Shown here piece after piece: positions 52,775-61,726 of a stretch of DNA of 64,000 nucleotides. The DNA lies in assembly GCA_033765345.1 (NCBI GenBank), contig JANRIC010000044.1, positions 19,003 through 83,002 of the forward strand. The letters are read 5' to 3'. The notes under the pieces are model-generated. The model saw nothing but the letters and a program-made list of their open reading frames with translations, was not told where the DNA came from and did no database searches. The stretch comes from JANRIC01 sp033765345 (GTDB lineage: Bacteria; Bacteroidota; Bacteroidia; Cytophagales; Microscillaceae). The stretch's first letter is position 1; every line of letters begins with the position of its first letter. The position numbers were made by a program, and so were the translations under genes.

Positions 52775-53152
52775 ATGGCACAAGGCATCTTGGATAGTAA
52801 TATTATTATTTACTCTATTCAACTAAATCAAAGTGCCCTCAGAAATTATTTAGCTAATTATTCGCTTTATGCGAGCCAAATTAGCAAAGTTGAAGTATTA
52901 GGCTACCATTTGATTACAGCCCAAGATAAACTTGATTTAGAAATCCTTTTTCAAAATTTATCAATTTTAGATGTTTCAAACAATATCATTCAAAAAGCCA
53001 TAGATTTAAAACAATCCCAAAAAATGACTCTTGGAGATAGTTTGATTGCAGCAACCAGCATTGTCTATCAAATTCCATTACTCACACGCAATACAGAGGA
53101 TTTCAAAAATATTTCAACGCTGACCATAATCAACCCATTTGATTTTATCTGA
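52775..53152 (+). CDS. VapC-type PIN-domain toxin (module 3)
   Basis: 125 residues. ILDSNIIIY (Asp7), SKVEVLGYH (Glu), LGDSLIAATS (Asp) and LTRNTEDF mark the PIN fold. The last acidic position is Asn-Thr-Glu-Asp rather than Asp-x-Asp, which is common in this branch. It is expected to cut RNA when freed from its antitoxin. The module sits between a membrane protein gene and a small hypothetical, and lacks the palindromic repeats that surround modules 1 and 2. Confidence 0.83.
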   Translation: MAQGILDSNIIIYSIQLNQSALRNYLANYSLYASQISKVEVLGYHLITAQDKLDLEILFQNLSILDVSNNIIQKAIDLKQSQKMTLGDSLIAATSIVYQIPLLTRNTEDFKNISTLTIINPFDFI

Positions 53153-53340
53153 CCCTCTATCATCAATTAGTCAAAAAGATTTACTCAAAAAATATTCCCT
53201 AAAGAACCTAATCATCTTCCCATAAATTGTCTAAAAAAAAAGAACAAACATTTTAAATTACCTTAAAATTAGAATATTTTCAAATAAAATGACACAAAGC
53301 GCATTTAAATGGAATAAATGATTTGATAAACTTTCAACTT

Positions 53341-53655
53341 ATGGATTTTTTAGTCGAGGTTGTGTTTTTAACACTTTGGATTCTGATGACAATGTCTTAT
53401 CATCTGAGGGGATATTTTGTTTTATCATATCTCCGCAAAAAAAACAACCGAGGTCCGGGACTACTTTTAGAGATTTTTTTTAATCCGATTTACAATTTTG
53501 AATATTTTATCTGTTTGGTTTTTCCAATAGCTTTTCTGAATAAAGATAAAAATCCACAAAAAAGGTATGCCAATGTGTGTTTATCGATATTTGTGGCAAC
53601 AATAACTGCTTTGCTGCTAATTTTAGCTATGCTTAATTTTCATCAAATCCCTTAG
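53341..53655 (+). CDS. Small hypothetical membrane protein
   Basis: 104 residues from the ATG at 53341; a TTG at 53323 would add six. Three hydrophobic stretches (about 4-22, 45-68 and 80-102). Family not recognised. No promoter box was identified. It converges on the aminopropyltransferase operon with about 20 bp between stops. Confidence 0.5.
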   Translation: MDFLVEVVFLTLWILMTMSYHLRGYFVLSYLRKKNNRGPGLLLEIFFNPIYNFEYFICLVFPIAFLNKDKNPQKRYANVCLSIFVATITALLLILAMLNFHQIP

Positions 53656-53676
53656 TCCTCATTTCCTGATCAGAGA

Positions 53677-55245
53677 TCACTCATTAAAAGCCTTCCAACC
53701 CTCCTCATAATATTGAATCAGTTTTTGGGTATTGAGGGTATTGATTTCGGTAGGGAGTTCGGACATATCTGGATCAAAGACAAACAAAGAGGTGATCATT
53801 TCGGGTTTCAAAAAGCGTAATTTGCCTTGAATGCCAGGTTTTTGGATGTTTTGGCGGATTTTTTGAATCACGCCAGCTTGCTTCATGGGGTATTTCATAG
53901 CCAAGCTAAAGCCCCACTGCCCAAAGGAAGGCACGTGTACCGTGTAAGCTTCTACCTTTGGGAAGACACTTTCCAGCGTATGGTGTATACACCAAAAGGA
54001 CTTCCGGGCGAAATAAGGCGAAGTAGCCTGGGTGACCAATACGCCGTCACGGGCGAGTTTTTTGTCGATAAAGGCATAAAATTCTTTAGAGTAGAGTTTC
54101 CCCAGGCTGATCTCGTGGGCATCGGGCAGGTCTACGATTACGACTTGATAGAGGTCTTTGGCTTTTTCTACAAATTTGAAGGCATCTTCGTGAAAGATTT
54201 TGACTTTGGGATTTAGGAAAGATGCCTGATTAAGTTTCTTTAAAACGTGGTAATTCTTGGCCAAATCCGTGATTTCTTTGTCCAAATCTACCAAATGGAT
54301 TTCCTGGACTTGCGGATATTTGAGGATTTCCCGGACAGCCAGCCCATCACCTCCACCTAGAATAAGCACCTTTTCAGGATTCGGATGCAAGCTCATCGGC
54401 ACGTGGATCAAGGGTTCGTGGTAGCGGTATTCATCTACGGAGCAAAACTGCAAATTTTCATTGATATACAGCCGGATGTCGTCCTGCCATTGAGTGAGTA
54501 CAATACGCTGGTAGGGCGATTGTTTGCTGAGTACGATTTCATCCTGGTAGATCAACTGCTCCAGGTAGCCGCTGATGCTGAATGAATAATAAAAACCAAA
54601 TCCATACAAAGAAGTCATCGCAAAAGCCAAACCCAATTGGGTACGAAAATAATACAACTGATTTTTAAAAGTCATCAAATTAAAAATACCCACGGCCAGA
54701 TTGAGCAAACCAATCAGAAATGAAGTACGCATCAGTCCGAAGTAGGGCAGAAAAAACAAAGGAAATAAAACCGAAGCCACCAAAGCACCCAGATAATCAA
54801 AAGAAAGCACCTGCGCCAACGTATCTCTAAGGCTGAAATACTGACGGATGATGCGCGTAAGCAGGGGAATCTCCAGCCCGATCAAAGTGCCGATGGTTGA
54901 AATGAGCAAAAAGGCAATCAAATAATAATTTTCGGTCATCGAGTAGGCCACATAAAGCATCGCCCCAGAAAGCCCGCCGATGATTCCGAGCCAGATTTCT
55001 ACCAAGATGAAATAATCGAGCAGGTATTTGTCCGAAAAAAATTTGCTCAAATAAGCACCCAGACCCATAAAAGACAAAAACAGCCCAATGGTCAGAGAAA
55101 AATGCAGCACACTGCTTCCCAGCAAATAGGCTGAGATGGTGCTAATCAGTAATTCGTATAAAATACCACAGGTGGCAATAATACACACTGAGACCAGCAA
55201 AACAGGCACACCTGATTTGATCGTATTGACCGTGGATTGATTCAT
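53677..55245 (-). CDS. Membrane-fused spermidine synthase-like aminopropyltransferase
   Basis: 522 residues. The N-terminal 215 residues hold about seven membrane helices. The C-terminal half is a Rossmann-type aminopropyltransferase: LGGGDGLAVREIL binds decarboxylated S-adenosylmethionine, and VVIVDLPDAHEISLGKLYS stands in the catalytic Asp position (usual DSSDP in soluble SpeE). It should transfer an aminopropyl group to putrescine or another amine at the inner membrane face. It is 4 bp behind DUF350 in an operon that begins with DUF4178. No S-adenosylmethionine decarboxylase gene is in the window. Confidence 0.88.
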   Translation of the reverse strand: MNQSTVNTIKSGVPVLLVSVCIIATCGILYELLISTISAYLLGSSVLHFSLTIGLFLSFMGLGAYLSKFFSDKYLLDYFILVEIWLGIIGGLSGAMLYVAYSMTENYYLIAFLLISTIGTLIGLEIPLLTRIIRQYFSLRDTLAQVLSFDYLGALVASVLFPLFFLPYFGLMRTSFLIGLLNLAVGIFNLMTFKNQLYYFRTQLGLAFAMTSLYGFGFYYSFSISGYLEQLIYQDEIVLSKQSPYQRIVLTQWQDDIRLYINENLQFCSVDEYRYHEPLIHVPMSLHPNPEKVLILGGGDGLAVREILKYPQVQEIHLVDLDKEITDLAKNYHVLKKLNQASFLNPKVKIFHEDAFKFVEKAKDLYQVVIVDLPDAHEISLGKLYSKEFYAFIDKKLARDGVLVTQATSPYFARKSFWCIHHTLESVFPKVEAYTVHVPSFGQWGFSLAMKYPMKQAGVIQKIRQNIQKPGIQGKLRFLKPEMITSLFVFDPDMSELPTEINTLNTQKLIQYYEEGWKAFNE

Positions 55246-55249
55246 ACCA

Positions 55250-55501
55250 TTAACTCAATGCAGCAGCAATAATGATAGAAATTCCGATCATTAGCGAACC
55301 TACCAGGATCGCCAAAGCTATATTGCCTTCAACAGCGATTTGTTTGGAGAGATTACCGGGGGTGATCCAGTCTATGATTTTGTAGGCAAGGATTGCTAGT
55401 CCCAGACCAATGACCGAATACAGAAGGCTCTCGAGTACGTCCTTCCACAAAAAAAGCTCATTTTGAGCGACTTGTAATAAAATTAGATTAAATATTGTCA
55501 T
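55250..55501 (-). CDS. DUF350 (YjfL-type) membrane protein
   Basis: 83 residues with two hydrophobic helices (about 23-43 and 58-82) joined by a DWITPGNLSKQIAVEGNIALA loop in which ITPGNL and GNIALA are typical for DUF350. Function unknown; the family is repeatedly found beside DUF4178 and aminopropyltransferase genes (known from genome-context studies, recalled). It overlaps neither neighbour: 4 bp to the aminopropyltransferase gene, 152 bp from the small gene upstream. Confidence 0.85.
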   Translation of the reverse strand: MTIFNLILLQVAQNELFLWKDVLESLLYSVIGLGLAILAYKIIDWITPGNLSKQIAVEGNIALAILVGSLMIGISIIIAAALS

Positions 55502-55653
55502 AAAATTATGCGTTTTAAGATACTCAATTCAAATCAATTTTGTATTGTAAATTCATGTAATCAGTATAAACTTGTACTCGACACAACAAATCAAAATCTT
55601 CAGAAGAATCCTGTGAATCAAAAAAATCACATAAATCCTAGTCTAAGACAAGT

Positions 55654-55902
55654 TTATTTACCCCAACCTCCGCGCGTGCCGCTTCTGAAATTGCGGGTAC
55701 TCCGATGATGTAAGCCCTGAGGGTGGTAGCTCCCCTGATGGGTATAATATTGTCGGTACTCTTTGTTGAACTGTTGGTTTTGCTTCATCACACTCGAGTT
55801 GCGAAAGGTGTAGTGCCACCAGCCCTGCGAAGAAGCCATAAATACGACCAGTATAAAAAAGCCGGCACACGCCGCTATCAAAATCCGTGTAAACTGTTGC
55901 AT
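55654..55902 (-). CDS. Small hypothetical protein with one membrane helix
   Basis: 82 residues. One helix (about 6-24) then a polar Gln/Arg/Gly-rich tail (QFNKEYRQYYTHQG ... FRSGTRGGWGK) likely outside the membrane. Family not recognised. The DUF4178 gene stops 7 bp upstream, so it belongs to that operon. Two other frames overlap here and were judged shadows. Confidence 0.6.
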   Translation of the reverse strand: MQQFTRILIAACAGFFILVVFMASSQGWWHYTFRNSSVMKQNQQFNKEYRQYYTHQGSYHPQGLHHRSTRNFRSGTRGGWGK

Positions 55903-55909
55903 ATTTTTG

Positions 55910-57037
55910 TTAAGATGATCTTTGCCAATAAATAAGTGCCAGTATCAGGGTAATGCTTAGGGCTGTCAAAAAAGCAGTCAGGGTATAATACCAGGGAAAC
56001 CACCGCTCTTTGACATAAAAATTGACCGTACCACCGACTCGTGGCTGCTGTTCTACGTAAAGCTCTGCAAAATATTTGGACTTTTTATCGCTTCTGACAA
56101 ATTGGTGGGCAGAAGTCTGGGATTCTGTCCAAGCACCATCCGAATCATAACCCGATTCGTAATAATAATCTCCTACGAGTTCGCTGACGATTCCCTGCCC
56201 TTCTTCATACACATACGCGTTCACAAATACCTCATTCAAATTGCTAGGCAAACTGGAAGGAAACGAATAATTCATTTCTAGTAAATATAATTGGTTACTT
56301 TTATCAATTTGCCAGGTAGGGATGCTCAGGGCTGAGTCTGGAGAAATATCCGCAGGAATATATACACTATGTGAGAGGATTGTTTTTTTGGTGGCAAAAG
56401 AAAAAATAAACATTCCGAAAAAGATCAAAGTAGCCAACCCAAAAGCAGCAGTAGCCCAAGACAAAGTACCCAATTGCTGTAAAAGGTTGCTCATCACGGG
56501 GTCATTTTTGAAGGCATTCAAGACACTTTTCCGTGAAATCTTTTTTTCCTCATAATATTCTTTTATTTCTTCCTTGGAGCCAGGTTTGATTACCTCATTG
56601 ACATAGATTACATCCTTGTATTGATACTGAAAAAATTGCTTGGATTTGTTAATCAGATTGTCCTCCCCCACTTCTCCTTCTCTTTCCCAGATTCGGGAAG
56701 TACCATATTCATAAATTCTGGAATTAGGGTGGCTTTTGAAGAATGTCGCAAATTGGTTTTGGTGAAGTTGCAATCGGGGCTTAAGCTCCGGCTTTATCTC
56801 TCGAGAGACTACAAAGCCCTCTTTGTCTTCACAAAGATAGATCGTATTTCCATCATTGTCTTTCAAAATCCATTCATCATAAGTCCAGGTAGCAGATTTA
56901 TAGCCTTTTTTACCGTCTTCTTCATAGAATTCCTTGTACTCAGAAGCCCAGCGCACCCTTCCTACGATGGTATACACGGTATTATTGATGGTACCAACTA
57001 TGCCAAGTTTCAAAGGAATATAAGTAATATTTCTCAT
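55910..57037 (-). CDS. DUF4178 protein with two membrane helices
   Basis: 375 residues. The N-terminal 110 residues form the DUF4178 beta-rich domain (LGIVGTINNTVYTIVGRVRW, then YDEWILKDNDGNTIYL). A middle region is variable and hydrophobic helices lie at about 200-220 and 350-370, enclosing an extracytoplasmic domain. Function unknown. It is the first gene of the operon with a small membrane protein, DUF350 and the aminopropyltransferase, which suggests a joint membrane task with polyamines (inference). Confidence 0.85.
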   Translation of the reverse strand: MRNITYIPLKLGIVGTINNTVYTIVGRVRWASEYKEFYEEDGKKGYKSATWTYDEWILKDNDGNTIYLCEDKEGFVVSREIKPELKPRLQLHQNQFATFFKSHPNSRIYEYGTSRIWEREGEVGEDNLINKSKQFFQYQYKDVIYVNEVIKPGSKEEIKEYYEEKKISRKSVLNAFKNDPVMSNLLQQLGTLSWATAAFGLATLIFFGMFIFSFATKKTILSHSVYIPADISPDSALSIPTWQIDKSNQLYLLEMNYSFPSSLPSNLNEVFVNAYVYEEGQGIVSELVGDYYYESGYDSDGAWTESQTSAHQFVRSDKKSKYFAELYVEQQPRVGGTVNFYVKERWFPWYYTLTAFLTALSITLILALIYWQRSS

Positions 57038-57295
57038 GAATAAAGTTTAGATATTCAGGCAATAAAGTTTAAACGAAGCGAAATATAAGTTGTTTTTTGG
57101 AATGTCACAAAATAAACACAGATTTATCGTCCAATTTTTTTAAGCCCTGGAAGCATAAAAATCAGGATTCAGATATCTTCCTTAACCTGGATTAAGAAAA
57201 CATCCGAGCAAGAACCAATACTTGGAGTAAATGTTATATAAGTGTTTAGACACTAAAAGATAATTATTCACCTTAATTTTTAAATACTCAAGATT

Positions 57296-57847
57296 ATGTC
57301 AAATATTGGAAAATGGGTTATTGACCCGATGCACTCTGAGATTCAATTTAAAGTAAAACACCTGGTAATTTCTACAGTCACTGGTAGTTTTCAACAGTTC
57401 GATGGTCACATTGAGGTAAGCAATGAAGATTTTACCGATAGTAAAATCGAGTTTGCGGCTAATATTGATAGCATCAGCACCGGCAATGAACAAAGAGACG
57501 GCCACCTAAAATCTGCCGACTTCTTTGACGCTAGGAATTTCCCCAAATTAAGCTTTGTAGCTACAAGCTTTACCAAAGTAGACGATGAAAATTACAAACT
57601 TGTGGGCAACCTAACCATCCGAGATGTAAGCAAAGAAGTAGAACTGGATGTAGAGTACGGAGGAATTGCCGATGATTTTTATGGAAATACCAAAGTGGGT
57701 TTTACCCTCGAGGGCAAAATCAACCGCAAAGAGTTTGGTTTGAAATGGGACGGCGTGACCGAAGCCGGAAGCGTAGTAGTAAGTGAGGTAGTAAAACTGA
57801 TCGCCAATGTGCAGTTTGCCAAAGTGAAAGAAGAAGCTGTTGCCTAA
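57296..57847 (+). CDS. YceI-family (polyisoprenoid-binding-like) protein
   Basis: 183 residues. KWVIDPMHSEIQFKVKHLVI is the YceI start, with SADFFDARNFPKLSF and FTLEGKINRKEFGL as further landmarks of the lipocalin-like barrel. It binds a long-chain isoprenoid or amphiphile. There is no signal peptide, so this one should be cytoplasmic. A strong terminator follows, before the Crp/Fnr gene. Confidence 0.92.
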   Translation: MSNIGKWVIDPMHSEIQFKVKHLVISTVTGSFQQFDGHIEVSNEDFTDSKIEFAANIDSISTGNEQRDGHLKSADFFDARNFPKLSFVATSFTKVDDENYKLVGNLTIRDVSKEVELDVEYGGIADDFYGNTKVGFTLEGKINRKEFGLKWDGVTEAGSVVVSEVVKLIANVQFAKVKEEAVA

Positions 57848-57870
57848 GTGATTTTTTATAATTTTTTTGA

Positions 57871-57900
57871 AAACCATCCTTTTTGGGGATGGTTTTTTTT
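57871..57900 (+). terminator. Intrinsic terminator after the YceI gene
   Basis: AAACCATCC (57871-57879) pairs with GGATGGTTT (57887-57895), followed by a T run. Confidence 0.9.
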
Positions 57901-57953
57901 TGCTTTGTAAGAAAACTTTTATCTTGGGCAAAATTTTAACGGCAGGACAAGGG

Positions 57954-58535
57954 ATGAACCAAGAAATACTCAAACAAAAACTCAAAGCCAAAGCCAACCT
58001 TTCCGACAATGCCATTGAAAGATTTCTGGAACTGGCAATTTATAAAAAACTCCGCAAAAATGAGTTCCTGATTCGCCAGGGTGAGCAACCCGTATACTTG
58101 ACTTTGATCCAAACAGGCTGCCTGATGACTTATTTATTGGATACAAACAAACACCCTTTTGTGCTTCAGTTTGGGCAGGAGTTGTGGTGGACTGGTGATC
58201 TGGAAGGGCTGCTCAAAGATACACCCTCTATCTACAATATCAAGGCAGTGGTAGAATCGGAAGTATATCTATTTGACAAGCAGGCATTTGAGCAAATTAC
58301 TGCTGGCTGTCTAGACTTTGAGCGGTATTTTCGGGTTATTTTCCAAAACTCTCTCATCAGCCATCAGAAAAGAATCCTGCGCAATATCACCCACACCGCC
58401 GAAGAAAATTACCAGGCTTTTACGACTATTTTTCCAAAACTAGAGTTGATCGTACCTCAGAAGTACATTGCCTCCTATCTCGGAATCACCCCAGAGTTTT
58501 TGAGCAAATTACGCAGACGATTGGCCAGAAAATAA
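57954..58535 (+). CDS. Crp/Fnr-family transcription regulator
   Basis: 193 residues from the ATG at 57954; a TTG-started extension crosses the terminator and is rejected. A cyclic-nucleotide-binding-type beta barrel (RKNEFLIRQGEQPVYLTLIQ) occupies the first 120 residues. The C-terminal helix-turn-helix is IASYLGITPEFLSKLRRRL. The usual phosphate-binding Arg-Ser of cAMP binders is not seen, so the ligand is uncertain, as in many Bacteroidota members. Likely targets include the neighbouring YceI gene (inference). Confidence 0.85.
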   Translation: MNQEILKQKLKAKANLSDNAIERFLELAIYKKLRKNEFLIRQGEQPVYLTLIQTGCLMTYLLDTNKHPFVLQFGQELWWTGDLEGLLKDTPSIYNIKAVVESEVYLFDKQAFEQITAGCLDFERYFRVIFQNSLISHQKRILRNITHTAEENYQAFTTIFPKLELIVPQKYIASYLGITPEFLSKLRRRLARK

Positions 58536-58565
58536 GATATTATCGCTATTTTTGCCGAAACAAAA

Positions 58566-59183
58566 ATGCCCATGCACCTTTACTTAAAATTATTTGTGCT
58601 TATCATTCTACTCAGCCCCAGACTTACAGCCCAAACCCAGACCTTTGAAAGCTACTACAATCAAGGCCGTGAAAAACTAAAAAGTAGGGATTTCAAACGT
58701 GCCGTTGTGGATTTTACGATTGCCCTAGAGATTGACGAACGCGCAGAAGCCTACGTAGGCCGCGCACAAGCCAAGCAATATCTGGAAGATCACACAGGCG
58801 CCCTACAAGATTATACAGAAGCCCTCCGCCTTAGCCCGCACAATGCAGTAATTTATAACAGCCTTGGCAATATCTATGACAGCATGCGCAATCCACAAGA
58901 TGCTATTCTGAGTTATGACAAATCTCTTTCTTTGGATTCTACCTATACCAATGCCTATTATAATCGAGCAATAGCCTTTTTCAATGTCAAAAATTATCAG
59001 CGGGCTAAGGAAGATTTCCTCAAAGTAGTTCAATTAAGCCCTGAAGATAGTGAAGCCTGGATAGGTCTTGGGTTAAGCCAATACGAACTAGACGAAAAGG
59101 AACAAGCCTGCACTTCCTTTTTGAAAGCCCAAAAGCTGAATATTAGCATGGCAAAAGAATACCTCGGCAAATACTGCCAATAA
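58566..59183 (+). CDS. Secreted TPR-repeat protein (copy 1)
   Basis: 205 residues. A signal peptide (about 1-22, ending LTAQ) is followed by four to five tetratricopeptide repeats, e.g. AVVDFTIALEIDERAEAYVGRA and AILSYDKSLSLDSTYTNAYYNRA. It should be a periplasmic scaffold. It starts 30 bp after the Crp/Fnr gene. It ends AKEYLGKYCQ, close to the ending AYLNKYC of the second TPR protein across the MFS gene, so the two are paralogues. Confidence 0.85.
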   Translation: MPMHLYLKLFVLIILLSPRLTAQTQTFESYYNQGREKLKSRDFKRAVVDFTIALEIDERAEAYVGRAQAKQYLEDHTGALQDYTEALRLSPHNAVIYNSLGNIYDSMRNPQDAILSYDKSLSLDSTYTNAYYNRAIAFFNVKNYQRAKEDFLKVVQLSPEDSEAWIGLGLSQYELDEKEQACTSFLKAQKLNISMAKEYLGKYCQ

Positions 59184-59223
59184 AATCCTGAATAGACTCC
59201 CTGAATCGCCCCTTGTTTATTTT

Positions 59224-60408
59224 ATGCAACAATCAACAAAAAGCATTTATACATACCAGTTTGGATTATTATGCACCAGTTCATTTCTCTTTTTTGCAAG
59301 TTTCAGCATGATTTTGCCTGAGCTTCCGGCTTATCTAAGCGGAATGGGCGGTGGGCGATACATCGGCTTTATCATTTCTTTGTTCACACTGGCTGCTATG
59401 ATTTCGCGCCCATTCAGCGGAAAATTAGCCGATACCATCGGGCGCAGACCCATTATTTTTTTTGGAGTGCTGATGTCATTTATCTGTAGCTTGCTTTATC
59501 CGGTGCTAACAGGCGTAAGTGCTTTCCTTTTGTTGAGATTTTTACACGGTTTTTCAACAGGGTTTGCGCCTACGGGTACATCCGCTTATGTGGCAGACAT
59601 CATCCCCGACAATCGCCGTGGTGAAGCCATGGGCATTCTGGGACTTACCAGTAATATCGGCACAGCTTTCGGTCCGGCATTGGGTAGCGAAATTACCGTA
59701 GCCTCCTCGATAAATTTTATGTTTTATATGGCCTCTGTTTTTGCAATTTTATCTATGCTGATTTTACTGGGTTTGAAAGAAACCCTGCATCAGCCCCAGC
59801 ATTTCCGAGTACAACTATTAAAGATCAAGTCTGATGAGATTCTCGAGCCTAGAGTGATGGCACCATCCATTGCTATGTTTTTGATTGTGGTACCCTTGGG
59901 AGTAGTACTTACCGTAGTACCCGACCTAAGCGAACACCTCGAGATGCGTAACAAGGGCGTTTTTTTTACATTTTATACCCTCAGCTCATTGCTGGTGAGG
60001 TTTTTGGCAGGTAAAATTTCCGATAAATATGGTCGGGTGATCGTCATCAAATGGGGAGCCGCCACTTTGATTGTCTCTATGCTTTATATGGGTTATGCCT
60101 GGAGTGCAACGCACCTGCTGATGGCCGCAATCATTTATGGTATTGCCGTAGGGCTGGTTTCTCCTACAATTTTTGCCTGGACCATTGACCTGGCACATCA
60201 AAACCGACTGGGTAAAGCCATGGCTACTGTGTACATTGCCCTTGAGGGGGGCATTGGTTTGGGAGCGATTCTGGCAGGATGGACTTATGCACAGGACATC
60301 AGCCGGATACCTTTGACATTCTGGATTCCGGCTATATCTGCTTTGATAGCACTTTGTTACCTACAATTTGGTCTCAAAACAACCCGTCTCAAGAAAACAT
60401 ACTCCTAA
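59224..60408 (+). CDS. MFS transporter
   Basis: 394 residues, 12 predicted helices in two halves. The loop 2-3 motif GKLADTIGRRPI (motif A form DxxGRR) and its second-half copy GKISDKYGRVIV are present. It is a secondary carrier of the inner membrane; drug efflux is typical for this size and motif, but the substrate is unknown. It sits 40 bp behind the first TPR gene and ahead of the second. Confidence 0.9.
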   Translation: MQQSTKSIYTYQFGLLCTSSFLFFASFSMILPELPAYLSGMGGGRYIGFIISLFTLAAMISRPFSGKLADTIGRRPIIFFGVLMSFICSLLYPVLTGVSAFLLLRFLHGFSTGFAPTGTSAYVADIIPDNRRGEAMGILGLTSNIGTAFGPALGSEITVASSINFMFYMASVFAILSMLILLGLKETLHQPQHFRVQLLKIKSDEILEPRVMAPSIAMFLIVVPLGVVLTVVPDLSEHLEMRNKGVFFTFYTLSSLLVRFLAGKISDKYGRVIVIKWGAATLIVSMLYMGYAWSATHLLMAAIIYGIAVGLVSPTIFAWTIDLAHQNRLGKAMATVYIALEGGIGLGAILAGWTYAQDISRIPLTFWIPAISALIALCYLQFGLKTTRLKKTYS

Positions 60409-60484
60409 TTACAAGCAAAATACTTGTATGATTCTTGTGCAAATAGCTATAAAAGTTTTAATAATCGTACCTTGAAAATAAACC

Positions 60485-61027
60485 ATGAACGTCACCTATA
60501 AACACTTTCTGTTTTTCTTAGGAATTTTGATTTCCTGGGAATCAGCCGCCCAAACTGAAAAAACATACCTGGATGAAGGCATTCAAAAGGCCTATAACGG
60601 TCAGTACAAACAGGCTATGCGCGCCTTTGACAAAGCTTTGAAAATAAACCCCAACTACGCAGCCGCCTATTACAACCGAGGGCATATCAAATACGAACTC
60701 AAAGATTATCAGGGATCCATTGCCGATTGCTCCAAAGCCATAGAATTGGATAAAAGCCTAACAGATGCCTATTTTAATCTGGCAATCGCCAGGTATCAAC
60801 TCGGAGAATATCACAAGGCACTTACTGAATTTGATGCGGCGATTGCGCTTAACCCCGATGATGCAGAATCTTACTACTGGAGAGCCAATTGCAAATATAA
60901 ATTAAAACGCCTGGAAGCCGCCTGCGAAGATTGGACAAAAGCCCGCAAACTAGGTAACTCCTACGCCAATGCATATCTCAATAAATATTGTGGAGAAGAA
61001 AATAGCGTGGAAACAGGAGATAATTAA
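60485..61027 (+). CDS. Secreted TPR-repeat protein (copy 2)
   Basis: 180 residues. Signal peptide about 1-22 (ending SAAQ), then three to four TPRs such as AMRAFDKALKINPNYAAAYYNRG and ALTEFDAAIALNPDDAESYYWRA. It resembles the first TPR protein in the C-terminal region (AYLNKYC). A weak -7 match TACCTTGA lies just upstream at about 60467. It ends at a terminator. Confidence 0.85.
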   Translation: MNVTYKHFLFFLGILISWESAAQTEKTYLDEGIQKAYNGQYKQAMRAFDKALKINPNYAAAYYNRGHIKYELKDYQGSIADCSKAIELDKSLTDAYFNLAIARYQLGEYHKALTEFDAAIALNPDDAESYYWRANCKYKLKRLEAACEDWTKARKLGNSYANAYLNKYCGEENSVETGDN

Positions 61028-61042
61028 AGGATAAAAACTCAA

Positions 61043-61080
61043 AAAAACCTCTTATAATTTAAAAATTGTGAGGTTTTTTT
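61043..61080 (+). terminator. Intrinsic terminator after TPR copy 2
   Basis: AAAAACCTC (61043-61051) pairs with GAGGTTTTT (61070-61078), followed by T. Confidence 0.85.
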
Positions 61081-61119
61081 TGGGAGTTTCTTAGAGGCAG
61101 AGAGACTCGAGTTGGTGCT

Positions 61120-61150
61120 TTTTTCAGTGCCACACCAAATCACTGAAAAA
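61120..61150. repeat. Perfect 10-bp inverted repeat
   Basis: TTTTTCAGTG (61120-61129) and CACTGAAAAA (61141-61150) with an 11-nt loop, no U tract on either side. A possible terminator of the YbjN-like gene or part of a repeat element. Confidence 0.5.
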
Positions 61151-61155
61151 TATTC

Positions 61156-61193
61156 GGAAAGTTTGAAAATTCCAGCCGAAGGTTTGGGATGTT
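61156..61193. repeat. Dispersed 38-bp repeat, copy 2
   Basis: GGAAAGTTTG ... AATTCCAGCCGAAGG; same as 24474-24511 with a few changes, same orientation. Confidence 0.6.
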
Positions 61194-61234
61194 GCCCCCC
61201 AAGGTCTCTCTTTGTTAAGACTTTTTACAAGCTC

Positions 61235-61690
61235 CTAATTCATAAAACTCTTTAACTCATCATCTAGCTTATCAGCCCACCATTCCAGATCGGCAATGCA
61301 GGTAGCCAGTTCACCAAAATCCATGCCCAAAATGTCTCGCTCATAAGTAGCATACACACGATTGGAGCCTTCCATGAGGGTAAGTTTTACGCCTAGGTTG
61401 CGATCATTCATCTCGAGCAGATGTACCAAGTATTTCTCACGGGCTACCAGACTGAGCGAAGGTACATCAGCCAAGTAGGAGAAAATACGCAGATATTCCC
61501 GGGTTTTGTCGTGGCCTACTTCGACAGATTGTACAAATACCTCAATGCTGGCAGATCCGTGTTTCCAATGCCAAAATTGTTTTTCTTCGTTGAAGGTTTC
61601 TTCTTTGCTTAATCCTACGGATTCTACATATTTCTCGATCATTACCTGAGCAAGCTCTATTCGGATTTCTTTAATGGATTTGGTAGACAT
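61235..61690 (-). CDS. YbjN-like / type III secretion chaperone-fold protein
   Basis: 151 residues, alternating strand and helix, cytoplasmic. WHWKHGSASIEVFVQSVEVG and LSLVAREKYLVHLLEMNDR resemble the YbjN/T3SS chaperone-like family common in Bacteroidota. The role is unknown; no secretion genes are nearby. It is 36 bp downstream of the pseudouridine synthase gene on the same strand and probably co-transcribed. Confidence 0.7.
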   Translation of the reverse strand: MSTKSIKEIRIELAQVMIEKYVESVGLSKEETFNEEKQFWHWKHGSASIEVFVQSVEVGHDKTREYLRIFSYLADVPSLSLVAREKYLVHLLEMNDRNLGVKLTLMEGSNRVYATYERDILGMDFGELATCIADLEWWADKLDDELKSFMN

Positions 61691-61726
61691 GGTAATTGTG
61701 TTACAATAATTGGATATTTATAATAA

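Noticed and set aside
55508..55708. 66-codon plus-strand frame in the DUF4178 operon
   Set aside because: It overlaps the small membrane protein gene antisense and has low-complexity Asn/Gln sequence.
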